Assembly (NCBI RefSeq): GCF_022763345.1 | Contig: NZ_JALEGS010000053.1 | Location: forward strand, 1 to 64,000 | Direction of reading: 5' to 3' | DNA: 64,000 nucleotides | From: Phaeodactylibacter sp. | GTDB taxonomy: Bacteria > Bacteroidota > Bacteroidia > Chitinophagales > Saprospiraceae | Part shown: positions 16,847-26,029 of the stretch, piece by piece | Layout: each line of letters opens with the position of its first letter | Position numbering within the stretch: the stretch's first letter is position 1 | Position numbers and translations under genes: made by a program | Notes under the pieces: generated by a model | Databases searched by the model: none | Told to the model about the DNA's origin: nothing | The model's input: the letters and a program-made list of their open reading frames with translations, nothing else

Positions 16847-18698
16847 AGACCATTATCACATGCCCAGTGAGCTGTACGAGGAACTGCTGGAAGTTTCCCT
16901 GGCTGGCTTTTGGGACTGGAATATGATCACCAACTACGAATACCTCAGCCCCCGCTTCAAAGCTATGTTTGGGTATGAGGACCATGAAATGGAAAACCAT
17001 CCCAGTTCCTGGCAAAAACTAATTGATCCGGAAGATGCTAAGGTGATGTTTGCTGAGTTTGATAAGCACATTGAGAGTAAAGGAGCTTACCCGTTTAGTG
17101 TACAGGCCCGCTATCAGCACCGGAAAGGCCATTTTATTTATATTTTATGCAGTGGCAGGGTAATCAGCTGGGGAGAAGATGGCAAGCCACTGCGGGCTAT
17201 TGGCACACATGTTGACATTACAGAGCAGGTAAAGACGCAGAAAGCACTGGAGGAGAAACAAATCGAGTACCAAAAGCTCATAGAATATGCTTCTGATATT
17301 GTGGTCATCACAAATGCTCAGGGGCAAATCGAATGGATTTCGGATAATGTGGAGCGCCAACTGGGGTATACCCCGGCAGCCGTTCAGGAAAACCGTTTCT
17401 TCCTTAGCTATCTGCACCCCGATGACCGGGACCGGGTGCTGGCAGAGGTAACACTATTTGCCAATAATAAAGTGGAAGAAGGCACTTGTACCGTCCGGCT
17501 GCTTAACAAAAATGGCGCATACCGATGGTATGAGGTCTTTCTGCACTTCTTCTATGACGAAACTCGGCAGTTTGAGCGAGTCTTTAACTACTGTAAAGAC
17601 GTACACGAAGCCAAAATAGCCAATGAGGCGCTTGCTGCTCAAAAGGAAGAATATGCTAACCTGATAGAGTACTCTGCGGACATCGTAGTCATTTATGATG
17701 AGTACTTCCGCATTTCCTGGGTTTCCAACAATATTGAATACCGGTTTGGGTATAAGCCCAGGGAGGTCCTCGGCCAATCCTATTCTGCATTCATACCCCC
17801 TCAGCAGGAGCAGGAAACCGCAATCCTCATTCAACAATGGATCAAAGACCGCGTCGATACCGCCGAATACACCGGGCGTTTCAGGTTGAAATCCGGAGAA
17901 ATGCGCTGGTTTGATGTATACCTTCGCTTTTTTTATGACGAACATGGCAAACCGGAAAAGGTCATTAATTACTGTAAAGATATCCACGAGCAGCGCACCG
18001 CTCAGCAAGAGCGGGAGGCCCTGAACCAGTTAAAATCAGAGTTTGTCTCTATGGCCAGCCATCAGTTCCGCACACCTATGGCCGTATTCGCAGCCAACCT
18101 GGAAATGCTTCAGGGCATGGAACAGGCAGAAGACCCACTGGTCAAACGGATACTGAACAGGATGGCCACCGAATCAGACCGGATGATCAAGCTGGTTGAC
18201 GACGTTCTCCTGGTCAGCAAAATGGATACTAAAGGTGAAACAGCCAATCCCGAAGTCGTTGACCTCATCGAATGGGTGGAAAACCTGATTCAGCAGCTTT
18301 TGCCCGGACTCGGTGACCGCTCCATACAGCTGGACACTGCGCTGGAGCACGTAACTGTAAAAGCCGACCGTACCCAACTGGAACATATCCTCAAAAACCT
18401 TTTAGAAAATGCTGTTAAATACTCTCCCGGTAAAGCAGACCCTGTAATTACAATATGGGAAGCACCATCAGGTGAAGTACAAGCCGCTGTAACCGATTTT
18501 GGCATGGGCATCCCTGAAAATAATATTGAGGGCCTGTTTCAGCAGTTTTACCGGGGAGACAACGTCAAAAATATAGTAGGTACCGGGCTGGGGCTGTATG
18601 TCGTCAAGCGGTTTGCAGACCTGAACCATATCAAAGTGGAAGTGCGCAGCAAGCTCAAACAGGGCACCACTTTTACCCTTACTTTTCAGGAAAAGTAA
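16830..18698 (+). CDS. PAS-domain sensor histidine kinase (third of three in tandem)
   Basis: A 622-residue soluble kinase with three PAS domains. The first (about 8-125) has a PAC tail GKPLRAIGTHVDITEQ. The second and third (about 145-265 and 270-390) are near-duplicates of each other: EYASDIVVITNAQGQIEWIS against EYSADIVVIYDEYFRISWVS, and FNYCKDVHEAK against INYCKDIHEQR. HisKA has His 411 in ASHQFRTPMAVF. The ATPase shows NLLENAVKYSPG, DFGMGIPENN and GTGLGLYVVKRFAD. The internal PAS duplication suggests recent expansion. The gene begins inside the end of the preceding kinase and closes the cluster; the sigma-factor gene starts 66 bases later. Confidence 0.93.
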   Translation: MDKLPEDHYHMPSELYEELLEVSLAGFWDWNMITNYEYLSPRFKAMFGYEDHEMENHPSSWQKLIDPEDAKVMFAEFDKHIESKGAYPFSVQARYQHRKGHFIYILCSGRVISWGEDGKPLRAIGTHVDITEQVKTQKALEEKQIEYQKLIEYASDIVVITNAQGQIEWISDNVERQLGYTPAAVQENRFFLSYLHPDDRDRVLAEVTLFANNKVEEGTCTVRLLNKNGAYRWYEVFLHFFYDETRQFERVFNYCKDVHEAKIANEALAAQKEEYANLIEYSADIVVIYDEYFRISWVSNNIEYRFGYKPREVLGQSYSAFIPPQQEQETAILIQQWIKDRVDTAEYTGRFRLKSGEMRWFDVYLRFFYDEHGKPEKVINYCKDIHEQRTAQQEREALNQLKSEFVSMASHQFRTPMAVFAANLEMLQGMEQAEDPLVKRILNRMATESDRMIKLVDDVLLVSKMDTKGETANPEVVDLIEWVENLIQQLLPGLGDRSIQLDTALEHVTVKADRTQLEHILKNLLENAVKYSPGKADPVITIWEAPSGEVQAAVTDFGMGIPENNIEGLFQQFYRGDNVKNIVGTGLGLYVVKRFADLNHIKVEVRSKLKQGTTFTLTFQEK

Positions 18699-18764
18699 AA
18701 AAATTCCACTTCCCCACTCACCCTTTCCCATTGCCAACCGATAGTATAGGTAAAACAGCCACCT

Positions 18765-19328
18765 ATGCCAATTAGTACTAAAAGTACGGACGAAGAGCTG
18801 CGGCGGGCCTGCCTGAAGAGCGACCGGCGGGCGCAGCAAGCGTTGTACCAAAAGTACTACGGCAAGCTATTGGGTATCCCCATGCGCTATACAGGCAACC
18901 CTACAGAAGCTAAAGATTTGCTCAATCAGGCATTCCTTCAGATTTTCCGGAGCCTGCCAGAATATACCGATTCCGGCAGCTTTCCGGGGTGGATGTCTAC
19001 CATCACCTTCCGGGTGACGATGGACCACCTGCGCATGGAGCAACGCTACCGGGAACGCTACCGTATGGAAGTGCCAGAGCGGGCCGCCATTGACAGCCGT
19101 ATTGAGGGACAGCTTGAGGCAGCCGATATCTTCCGCTGCATACAACAACTGCCTGATTACCTGAGGGTAGTATTCAGCTTGTACGTCATAGATGGCTACC
19201 AACACAAAGAAATTGCAGCCATGATCGGCATCACTACCGATACCAGCAAATGGCGCCTGCGCAAGGCCCGCCAACTGCTGCAGGCTGCCCTGGAACAAGA
19301 TTATTTAAACAACGATCAGTCGGCATGA
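18765..19328 (+). CDS. ECF-type RNA polymerase sigma factor
   Basis: A 187-residue sigma-70 family factor. Region 2 (about 25-95) shows ALYQKYYGKLLGIPMRY, KDLLNQAFLQIFRSLPEY and the SFPGWMSTITFRVTMDHLR helix. Region 4 (about 120-175) shows LPDYLRVVFSLYVIDGYQHK, EIAAMIGITTDTSKWRLRKA. It should direct RNA polymerase to a small regulon, probably including the envelope genes that follow. The ATGA overlap with the next gene (19325-19328), which encodes a single-pass membrane protein, is the standard sigma/anti-sigma arrangement. ECF factors of this size in Bacteroidota often control outer-membrane functions; the signal here is unknown. Confidence 0.92.
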   Translation: MPISTKSTDEELRRACLKSDRRAQQALYQKYYGKLLGIPMRYTGNPTEAKDLLNQAFLQIFRSLPEYTDSGSFPGWMSTITFRVTMDHLRMEQRYRERYRMEVPERAAIDSRIEGQLEAADIFRCIQQLPDYLRVVFSLYVIDGYQHKEIAAMIGITTDTSKWRLRKARQLLQAALEQDYLNNDQSA

Positions 19329-19900
19329 AAGACGAAGCACAACAACCTTGGGAAGCAGAAGTGCGCCGGGTGGTCGAGACGCACGAATTTGACTACGACC
19401 CGGCAGCCTGGGCGGGTATGGAGCAGCTCTTGGACAGCACTTCGCCCGCCGCAGGTGGCAATGCTGGAAGTTGGTGGGCAAGCGCCTGGAAATGGCTGCT
19501 GCCGGCGGGCTTGATACTGGCAGGGGGGATGTGGTGGATGGTGAGCCGACCGGCGCCGCCTTCATTGCAGGGGAGCTTGCCGGTAAGCACCGATACAGAA
19601 GAGCTGTTGGAATCGCCGGTTTTTGAAGAGGAAGAAACCAAAGAGAGGATAGCTCCAACCCGGATTCCTGAGTTTTTGCTCTTACCGGCAAAACCCTTCA
19701 CAGTACAGTCTAATTTGCCTATGGAAGCGACCATGCCACCTATTCGGCGCGTCACTCCACCAACAGTAGCTCCAATACCCTCACGGGTGCCTGTTCCACT
19801 ATCATTACCGGATGAACAGGCAGATACGACTTTGGAAGTCGATTTTGAACGTAAGCGCAACCGAAAGGCGCTATTTCCTGATGTAATTAAAAAATACTAA
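19325..19900 (+). CDS. Single-pass membrane protein, probable anti-sigma factor
   Basis: A 191-residue protein with no recognised family name. The N-terminal cytoplasmic segment (about 1-50, FDYDPAAWAGMEQLLD) resembles the short 'PxxxWxxMExLLD' sequences at the N-terminus of Bacteroidota proteins encoded next to ECF factors. A transmembrane helix follows at about 56-75 (WKWLLPAGLILAGGMWWMV), then a Pro-rich extracytoplasmic region. The start at 19325 overlaps the sigma-factor stop (ATGA); a longer frame from 19250 lies entirely inside the sigma gene. I infer that it holds the sigma factor at the membrane. No zinc-binding HxxxCxxC motif is visible, so it is not a classical ZAS-type factor. Confidence 0.7.
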   Translation: MKDEAQQPWEAEVRRVVETHEFDYDPAAWAGMEQLLDSTSPAAGGNAGSWWASAWKWLLPAGLILAGGMWWMVSRPAPPSLQGSLPVSTDTEELLESPVFEEEETKERIAPTRIPEFLLLPAKPFTVQSNLPMEATMPPIRRVTPPTVAPIPSRVPVPLSLPDEQADTTLEVDFERKRNRKALFPDVIKKY

Positions 19901-19904
19901 TCGT

Positions 19905-20639
19905 ATGAAGTTCTTACTTCGAACTATGTTTGCAGCCTGGCTGCTCCTGTATTCTCTGTGCCTTTCCGCACAGCCCGAACTGAGGGGCAACAGCAAATTT
20001 ACAATAGGTATAGAAACAGGATTCAACACTGCTACATCCTGCCGGGCCTGTACGTACAATGAGCTCAACAAATCGCGTATCCCTTTTGCACTTCGGGGGG
20101 AGCACCGCATCTTTCGGTGGCTTAGTGTACAACTTGAGGTTGGCCATCAAAACATCCGTTCCAGCAGCGCACTGATCTCGGGAAATACCCTCATCCTTGA
20201 AGGCAACTACTCGATTTATCTGCAGTCCCAACTTACCAATCTGATGACGACTATTGGGCCACGCTTTCAATTAAGGATCGGACAGGGAGACCTGGGGGCA
20301 GAGTACAGAATTGGGGTTACGATGGAGACGCTGAGACAGCAATTAACGATTGGTGCAGAAGAGCCATTGGCACTCCATTACGGCTGGGCTACAGCCAGAG
20401 TAGACGCTTTTCGCATAAGTTACACTTATTGGGCTACCGAGCGCCTCGCGATAGCTATTGGGTTGGAAACCATGCAAACATTGAACATGGGTACGCTGCA
20501 GTTTCAGGGTGCCCCGCAGGCAAGCATTCCAGACAGCGCAGTCAGGGAAGCTTTAGTATTGGAAAACGGCACCTATAATACCCGGCAAAACTTCAACCAA
20601 TTCCAGACCATCACCCTTGGCGTGCACTGCCGCCTTTAA
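19905..20639 (+). CDS. Secreted or outer-membrane protein of unknown function (beta-rich)
   Basis: A 244-residue protein with signal peptide MKFLLRTMFAAWLLLYSLCLSAQ. The mature part alternates hydrophobic and polar residues in strand-like blocks (FTIGIETGF, LSVQLEVGHQNIRS, RFQLRIGQGDLGAEYRIGV, RISYTYWATERLAIAIGLE) and ends in TITLGVHCRL. This looks like a small outer-membrane beta-barrel, but the final residue is Leu, not the usual aromatic. Two cysteines near the mature N-terminus (CRACTY) are unusual. It starts 4 bases after the probable anti-sigma gene, so it is in the sigma operon. I do not recognise the family. Confidence 0.75.
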   Translation: MKFLLRTMFAAWLLLYSLCLSAQPELRGNSKFTIGIETGFNTATSCRACTYNELNKSRIPFALRGEHRIFRWLSVQLEVGHQNIRSSSALISGNTLILEGNYSIYLQSQLTNLMTTIGPRFQLRIGQGDLGAEYRIGVTMETLRQQLTIGAEEPLALHYGWATARVDAFRISYTYWATERLAIAIGLETMQTLNMGTLQFQGAPQASIPDSAVREALVLENGTYNTRQNFNQFQTITLGVHCRL

Positions 20640-20651
20640 ACAGTAACAACT

Positions 20652-21371
20652 ATGAAAAAATCTATTTTATTTACCCTTGCCACGTTGCTTTGGGCTTCTC
20701 TTTCCTACAGCCAGAAATCGCTTAGCGGAGGTATTCGCATGCAATTTAATATGCCTGTATCTTCCTTTAATACGGGTACCGGCAATGGTGGTGCCATCTG
20801 GGTCAATAAGGAAATCAGCAAGCGCAGCAACCTATCCCTTTCAATTGGCTACCAGTACTACGCAGGCCTGGGTACTGGTTTTATAGAGGATTCAGAGCGC
20901 ATAGGCCCTACTCAGGTGGTCAGTACAGTAGAAACTGCTGTGCTCGATGCGCTATCCTTTCTCACACTCGATGGCACTTATCATTTAAATACAGCTGCCT
21001 CTCCCTGGTCCTTTTCCCTGGGGTTCCGGCTGGCCAAAAGGATTCAATTTAAAGGAGAATCAGCGTTGCTTGCTGAAAACCGGGCTACTTTTCTGGAACC
21101 TGGTTTTCCATCCTCCAACAACGTGGATATTATCAGCAATCATGTCAATAGCGGAGCCAGTATCACGGATAGAGTGGACAAGCTCGAAAAACAATTAAGC
21201 CCTGTGGATGCTGGCCTTCAAATTGGCGTACAGTATCAGCTCATCAAAGGGCTTACAGCTGAAGCCGGATTCTATCAGGGTATGCTCAATCAGTGGTCGC
21301 CGGAATTTAAAGGCGAAAATGGCTACTGGATCACTTCCTTTTTAATGGGGCTAAGCGCCCGCATTTTTTAA
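20652..21371 (+). CDS. Outer-membrane beta-barrel-like protein of unknown function
   Basis: A 239-residue protein with a signal peptide ending ASLSYSQ. The mature region has alternating strands (SLSGGIRMQFNMP, NLSLSIGYQYYAGLG, WSFSLGFRLAKRIQFKG, AGLQIGVQYQLIKGLTAEAGFYQ) and the C-terminus SFLMGLSARIF, whose last residue is Phe as in many outer-membrane barrels. It could be a porin-like or structural envelope protein. The gap to the previous gene is 12 bases, which indicates the same operon. It shows the same overall layout as its upstream neighbour but no obvious residue-level repeat of it. Confidence 0.75.
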   Translation: MKKSILFTLATLLWASLSYSQKSLSGGIRMQFNMPVSSFNTGTGNGGAIWVNKEISKRSNLSLSIGYQYYAGLGTGFIEDSERIGPTQVVSTVETAVLDALSFLTLDGTYHLNTAASPWSFSLGFRLAKRIQFKGESALLAENRATFLEPGFPSSNNVDIISNHVNSGASITDRVDKLEKQLSPVDAGLQIGVQYQLIKGLTAEAGFYQGMLNQWSPEFKGENGYWITSFLMGLSARIF

Positions 21372-21397
21372 TCTGTTCAACTTAAAAAATACTCTTT

Positions 21398-22120
21398 ATG
21401 AAAAATCTCATCCTTCTGCCTCTTATCGTTCTTGTTGCACTAGCCTGTGAAAAACAGACACTAGAAGTCTATACCCCACCCACCGATCGTGAGGATTTTT
21501 ACATGCGCTTCGAAGCTAAAGATACCATGCATACAGCATTTCAGCCAGTCAACTATACTATCGGAGATACAATGCAGCTATACTATCCACCAGCTGAACA
21601 AACCCTTCTTTTCCGCTTTGCATGTGATCAAAATATTATCAGGAGGGACGGTAAGCTATACCTGCGCACAGGCATCTACAACCGGGGGTACAGCGCGGAA
21701 TTGAATCCGCTATTTGGCTTCGAGTTTCATCTGCCGGAGCTGCAGCCTGCACAGCTTCCTACCCGAGAAGCACTAAAAGCCTATTTTTACCCCGGTCGCA
21801 CAATCGATTTTGGCGGCGGCCCGGATCAGGTCAACGCGCTGATGCGGTTGGATATTGGTTACCCGGTCACCATCTTCGCCTCCCAGAGCGCTTATCTTTT
21901 TAATCCTACGGGTAGCCTGACCATCACAAAAGTGGAAGACTACGAATACGAATACGAAGAATTCCCCGAACGCACCCTGCGCGGCCTGCGGGTCGAGTGT
22001 GAGTTCCACGGCCAGATCGGCCGCTACCTGGGTGCCAACGGGCATAGTACGTTTCCGAACACGAATGTAGCGGTGGATATTCGCAATGGCAAAGGAGCCT
22101 TTTTGGTCGTTTATGAGTAA
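21398..22120 (+). CDS. Lipoprotein of unknown function
   Basis: A 240-residue lipoprotein with signal MKNLILLPLIVLVALAC (lipobox ALAC, Cys 17). The body is beta-rich with aromatic strands and no motif I recognise; the acidic stretch KVEDYEYEYEEFPERTL near the end is notable. It begins 26 bases after the beta-barrel gene and ends the ECF sigma operon. Membrane tethering beside two barrel-like proteins suggests an outer-membrane complex whose expression the sigma factor controls, which is inferred from order alone. Confidence 0.75.
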   Translation: MKNLILLPLIVLVALACEKQTLEVYTPPTDREDFYMRFEAKDTMHTAFQPVNYTIGDTMQLYYPPAEQTLLFRFACDQNIIRRDGKLYLRTGIYNRGYSAELNPLFGFEFHLPELQPAQLPTREALKAYFYPGRTIDFGGGPDQVNALMRLDIGYPVTIFASQSAYLFNPTGSLTITKVEDYEYEYEEFPERTLRGLRVECEFHGQIGRYLGANGHSTFPNTNVAVDIRNGKGAFLVVYE

Positions 22121-22327
22121 AGCTTAAAACAACCATAGGCAAGCTATACATGGCACTCTTAGCCCCTCCTGCAGCAAGAAATGGCTTATTTAGCAGCTTT
22201 TCCATCCCGGGCAAGGCACCAAAACGAGTTTCAGAGATAAATCAGGGCATACCTGAACAAGTACAAGCCGAATTGGTATAACCAGTATCCGCCCATACCG
22301 GAGTTTCAGACTGTAAACGCTATTCCT
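22121..22327. other. Intergenic region with no recognised gene
   Basis: About 207 bases separate the sigma operon from the DUF481 gene. I see no good open frame with family resemblance and no clear terminator hairpin. Confidence 0.5.
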
Positions 22328-22335
22328 TACTTTTG
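22328..22335 (+). promoter_or_regulatory. Bacteroidota -7 box upstream of the DUF481 gene
   Basis: TACTTTTG matches TAnnTTTG, 26 bases before the start codon. A TTTC about 20 bases upstream (22304-22307) is a weak -33 candidate. Confidence 0.5.
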
Positions 22336-22361
22336 CAGCCGGACCCCGAAAACTGCTGCTG

Positions 22362-23156
22362 ATGAGAAACTGCCTTTTCCTTTTACTGTTTATGCCCGTC
22401 TTCCTTTCTGCCCAGGTGGTCAATACCGAAAAGCTCCGTTCCACCAATGAAGACGGCTGGCTGGCAGAAGCGGGGTTAGATTTCGGGCTCACCCGCAACA
22501 AAGCCGGGCAAACCCTCAGCCTGGGCAGCCGCCTCAGGATGGAATACGATACAGGTAAAAGCCGTTGGATGGTGCTCGGTGCCTACAACCTTACTCAGTT
22601 CAGAAACGTGGAAGACCCGGGCAGCGTGCCCCGCAATTTTGCTAACAATGCCTTCGGGCACCTGCGGTACAACTACCTCGCCAATGACTGGCTGACCTGG
22701 GAGGCCTTCACGCAGTTTCAATACGACCAAATCCAGCAAATTGATGCAAGGGTGCTGACCGGTACCGGCCCCAGGGTGAAACTGCTGCGCACGGATAGCA
22801 GTCAGTTGTTCTTTGGGCTACTGTACATGTATGAGCACGAAGCCTCCACGGATGTTTTTGAAGTGCCGGAAGAGAGGAGCGTGAATGTCTTCCTGTATGA
22901 CCACCGCCTGAGCACCTACTTGTCCGGTGGTTTTCAAATCACAGAGACCTTCAACATCAATCACGTCACCTATTTCCAGCCCAATCTGGCTGACTTTGGC
23001 GACTTCCGGATCTCCTCCGAAACAAGTTTAACCTTCAAAATCAGTGAAAAACTAGCGTTTCGGACCTATTTCCAGCTGATGTATGACGAGCGCCCGCCGA
23101 TACCGGTCCCAAACACCATGTACGTGCTTAATAACGGACTTGAAATCACTTTATAG
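22362..23156 (+). CDS. DUF481 family outer-membrane protein
   Basis: A 264-residue protein with signal peptide MRNCLFLLLFMPVFLSAQ. The mature sequence has the alternating strand pattern of DUF481 proteins: LAEAGLDFGLTRNKAGQTLS, WMVLGAYNLTQF, NNAFGHLRYNYLANDWLTWE, AFTQFQYDQIQQIDARVLTG, and a C-terminal VLNNGLEITL. DUF481 proteins are predicted outer-membrane barrels of unknown substrate. The gene stands alone behind its own -7 box. The following kinase begins 65 bases later and may be co-transcribed or separate. Confidence 0.85.
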   Translation: MRNCLFLLLFMPVFLSAQVVNTEKLRSTNEDGWLAEAGLDFGLTRNKAGQTLSLGSRLRMEYDTGKSRWMVLGAYNLTQFRNVEDPGSVPRNFANNAFGHLRYNYLANDWLTWEAFTQFQYDQIQQIDARVLTGTGPRVKLLRTDSSQLFFGLLYMYEHEASTDVFEVPEERSVNVFLYDHRLSTYLSGGFQITETFNINHVTYFQPNLADFGDFRISSETSLTFKISEKLAFRTYFQLMYDERPPIPVPNTMYVLNNGLEITL

Positions 23157-23221
23157 ATTGGGGTTTCACCCTGGGATTTATTATATTTACGGTTGCTTAC
23201 TTTGATTGTACCATTACAAAT

Positions 23222-25669
23222 ATGCCTCGAGAAAGCTATTATTTAGAGACAGAGCTACTGTCTTACTTTTCAGATAACCCCGAGCTATTCCAATTCATTG
23301 AGCAAGCGGCAGCAGATGGCATTTGGTACTGGGACCTGGAGCGACCGGAAGAAGAATGGATGAATGCCCAATTTTGGCGCACCTTAGGGTACCCGCCGGA
23401 ATCCATGGAACATACCCCCGCTTCCTGGCAGCAGCTTGTCCACCCCGATGACCTTCCCACTGTACTGGCAGATGCGGCACAAGCGCTGAAAGATCCTGTT
23501 TATAAATTTGCAAGAGATGTCCGCTACCGGCACTACAAAGGGTACTGGGTCAAAATGCGCTGCTTTGGTGTCGTGCTGAAAAACCAACAGGGGCTTGGCA
23601 CGCGAATGCTCGGCGGGCACCGGTATCTGGGTGCTGTTCCGGATGGGAAAGACCAGCAGTTGCCGCACGATTTCCTCAGCTATTTACTGCCCAATTTGCC
23701 GGGGGCCTCTTACAAATACCGGCTCTACCCCGATGGCAGCGATGAGTTTTCCTTTCTCAGCCCGGAGATAAAAGCCTGGTTTGGCATTCCAGGAGAAACT
23801 GAGATCATTAAAAACACCGAAGGCATTTGGAAAGCCGTTCATCCTGAAGACACGGTTATGCTGGAAACAGCCATACAACGCTCAGCTGATGACCTCAACC
23901 TCTTTCAACTTGAATGGCGACTGATCACCCCCTCCGGCATGAAGTGGATCAGCACAACTGCTCAGCCGCATAAAAATGAGGACGGCAGTGTGGAATGGTA
24001 CGTCTTTGTAAGCGATATTACGGATCGTAAAGAAGCCGAAGCGGCTCTGCGGGCGCAACTCCAAATGCAGGAAGCCCTGCGCAAAATTTCCACACAGCAC
24101 ATCAGCCAGCCACTGGAAGACGCCGATGTGACCATCAATCAGGCGCTGGGCACCATCGGGCGCTTTGTCAACGCAGACCGGGTCTATATTTTTGACTACG
24201 ACTTCAAAAAGCAAACCACCAGCAATACCTACGAGTGGTGCGCCGAGGGCATCGAACCTGAAATTGACAACCTACAGGATGTCCCTATGAGCTTTTTCCC
24301 GGACTGGCTGACCGCACACCTTAACAATGAGGTCATGCATATCCCAAATGTACAGGAGCTGCCTCAGAATATGCTTCGTGAAGTCCTGGAGCCCCAGGGC
24401 ATAAAAAGCCTGCTGGCAGTCCCTATGTATCAGGGCGACCGATGCACCGGTTTCGTTGGCTTTGATTCTGTAAAAGACTACCACGTTTACAGCAAGCAGG
24501 AAATGGAGTTTCTCCGCCTCTCTGCTCAGGTACTGGTCAATATACTCACCTACACAGAGGAGCGGGTCAAACTGATCAACAGCAAACAGGAACTCCAAAA
24601 GCTCACCCAAAATGTGCCAGGTGCAATCCTGAAATTACAGATGACGCCTGAGGGCAAGTTTTCTGTGCCTTTTCTAAGTGAAGGCGCCCGCAGGCTCATT
24701 CCTAATTTGAACATCGAGCAGGTACATAATAACCTCGAAGAGCTGCTATTCCATATCTACCACGAGGACCTGAGTGCTTTTTACCACAACCTCCTGACTT
24801 CATCGGAAAAGCTATCCAAGTTTTACATGGAATATAGGGTCCGAACCACGGAAGACACTATCCGATGGCACCGTATTGATATGCGCCCCGAGCAGGAAGC
24901 CAATGGTGTAATTGCCTGGTACGGCATTGTCCTTGATGTTTCCGAACAAAAAGAAATGGAACACATCAAGGATCAGCACCGGGCACTCAAAGACAAGTAC
25001 AACGAAGTAGAAAACTTTGCCTTTATTGCCTCCCATGACCTGAAAGAACCTCTACGTACCATCGGCAGCTTTAGCCGGCTACTCCTGCGGCAATATCAGA
25101 GCCATCTGGACGATAATGCCAAAGAATACCTGCAGTTTATCACCGATGGTAGTGTCCGGATGAGCAAACTCATTGACGGCCTTCTTGAATTCAGCCGCCT
25201 GGGCAGGAACCGCACTCAGGAAATGGTCAGCTGCCAGGCTATAGTAGAAGAAATCCTCTCAGACTTTGATACCATACTCCGGGAGTCCGGGGCGGTGGTA
25301 AAATATGCCGATCTGCCTACCATACAGGGGTTTCCAATGGAACTCCGGCAGCTTTTCCAGAACCTGATCAGCAACGCGATCAAATTCAGGAAGCAAGGCC
25401 ATATACCTGAGGTAGAAATTAACGCCCGGCGCCGGGAAAAAGCATGGCTGTTTGAAGTCAAAGATAATGGCATAGGCATCCCGGAGGAGCATCAGGAACG
25501 TATATTCGAAATCTTTAGCCGCCTGCACAGCCGGCAGGACTACGAAGGTACGGGCATCGGGCTGGCCAACTGCAAAAAAATTGTGGACCTCCACAACGGC
25601 GATATCTGGGTGGAATCTACGCCCGGAGCGGGCAGCATCTTTTACTTTACAATCCCTGATAAGCAGTAA
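23222..25669 (+). CDS. PAS/GAF sensor histidine kinase
   Basis: An 815-residue soluble kinase of a different subtype from the upstream tandem trio. Two PAS domains (about 20-140 and 155-275, with PAC tail WYVFVSDITDRKEAE) precede a GAF domain (about 285-455; VNADRVYIFDYDFKKQTTSN, LLAVPMYQGDRCTGFVGFDS), a further PAS (about 460-580) and HisKA with His 605 in IASHDLKEPLRTIGSFSRLL. The ATPase has LFQNLISNAIKFRK, DNGIGIPEEHQERIFEIFSR and GTGIGLANCKKIVDLH. The HDLKEPL variant is typical of phytochrome-like and chemosensory-type kinases. No adjacent regulator gene. Its stop is 5 bases from the convergent mazG stop. Confidence 0.93.
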   Translation: MPRESYYLETELLSYFSDNPELFQFIEQAAADGIWYWDLERPEEEWMNAQFWRTLGYPPESMEHTPASWQQLVHPDDLPTVLADAAQALKDPVYKFARDVRYRHYKGYWVKMRCFGVVLKNQQGLGTRMLGGHRYLGAVPDGKDQQLPHDFLSYLLPNLPGASYKYRLYPDGSDEFSFLSPEIKAWFGIPGETEIIKNTEGIWKAVHPEDTVMLETAIQRSADDLNLFQLEWRLITPSGMKWISTTAQPHKNEDGSVEWYVFVSDITDRKEAEAALRAQLQMQEALRKISTQHISQPLEDADVTINQALGTIGRFVNADRVYIFDYDFKKQTTSNTYEWCAEGIEPEIDNLQDVPMSFFPDWLTAHLNNEVMHIPNVQELPQNMLREVLEPQGIKSLLAVPMYQGDRCTGFVGFDSVKDYHVYSKQEMEFLRLSAQVLVNILTYTEERVKLINSKQELQKLTQNVPGAILKLQMTPEGKFSVPFLSEGARRLIPNLNIEQVHNNLEELLFHIYHEDLSAFYHNLLTSSEKLSKFYMEYRVRTTEDTIRWHRIDMRPEQEANGVIAWYGIVLDVSEQKEMEHIKDQHRALKDKYNEVENFAFIASHDLKEPLRTIGSFSRLLLRQYQSHLDDNAKEYLQFITDGSVRMSKLIDGLLEFSRLGRNRTQEMVSCQAIVEEILSDFDTILRESGAVVKYADLPTIQGFPMELRQLFQNLISNAIKFRKQGHIPEVEINARRREKAWLFEVKDNGIGIPEEHQERIFEIFSRLHSRQDYEGTGIGLANCKKIVDLHNGDIWVESTPGAGSIFYFTIPDKQ

Positions 25670-25674
25670 CGCAC

Positions 25675-26025
25675 TTATCTCAGCTTCTCATTATTCGCGT
25701 GCCGGTCGGCATCTCGTTTCGTCTTTTTTGCGAGGTTCTGGTGTAGCGCTTCGGTGAGGTCCACGCCGGTCTGATTCGCAAGGCAGATCAGTACAAAGAG
25801 GACATCCGCCATTTCATCTGCCAGTTGTTGCGGGGCAGCCTCGGCATCCTCCGGGCGCTTGAAGCTTTGCTCGCCGTATAGCCGGGCCATCAGCCGGGCC
25901 ATTTCGCCCACTTCTTCCATAAGCACAGCGGTATTGGTCAGCTCGTTGTAGTAACGCACGCCGATGGTCTTGATCCAGTTGTCTACAGTGGCCTGGGCTT
26001 CGCGCAGGGTCAGTTCTTGTGGCAT
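25675..26025 (-). CDS. MazG-like nucleotide pyrophosphohydrolase
   Basis: A 116-residue all-helical protein with the MazG metal-binding pattern: EEVGEMARLMAR carries the first acidic set and LADEMADVLFVLICLANQ the second. It probably hydrolyses a (d)NTP to the monophosphate to clean the nucleotide pool. The length fits single-domain MazG-like proteins. The dtd gene lies 4 bases upstream on the same strand, so the two quality-control enzymes form an operon. The substrate cannot be told from the sequence. Confidence 0.9.
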   Translation of the reverse strand: MPQELTLREAQATVDNWIKTIGVRYYNELTNTAVLMEEVGEMARLMARLYGEQSFKRPEDAEAAPQQLADEMADVLFVLICLANQTGVDLTEALHQNLAKKTKRDADRHANNEKLR

Positions 26026-26029
26026 AGGG

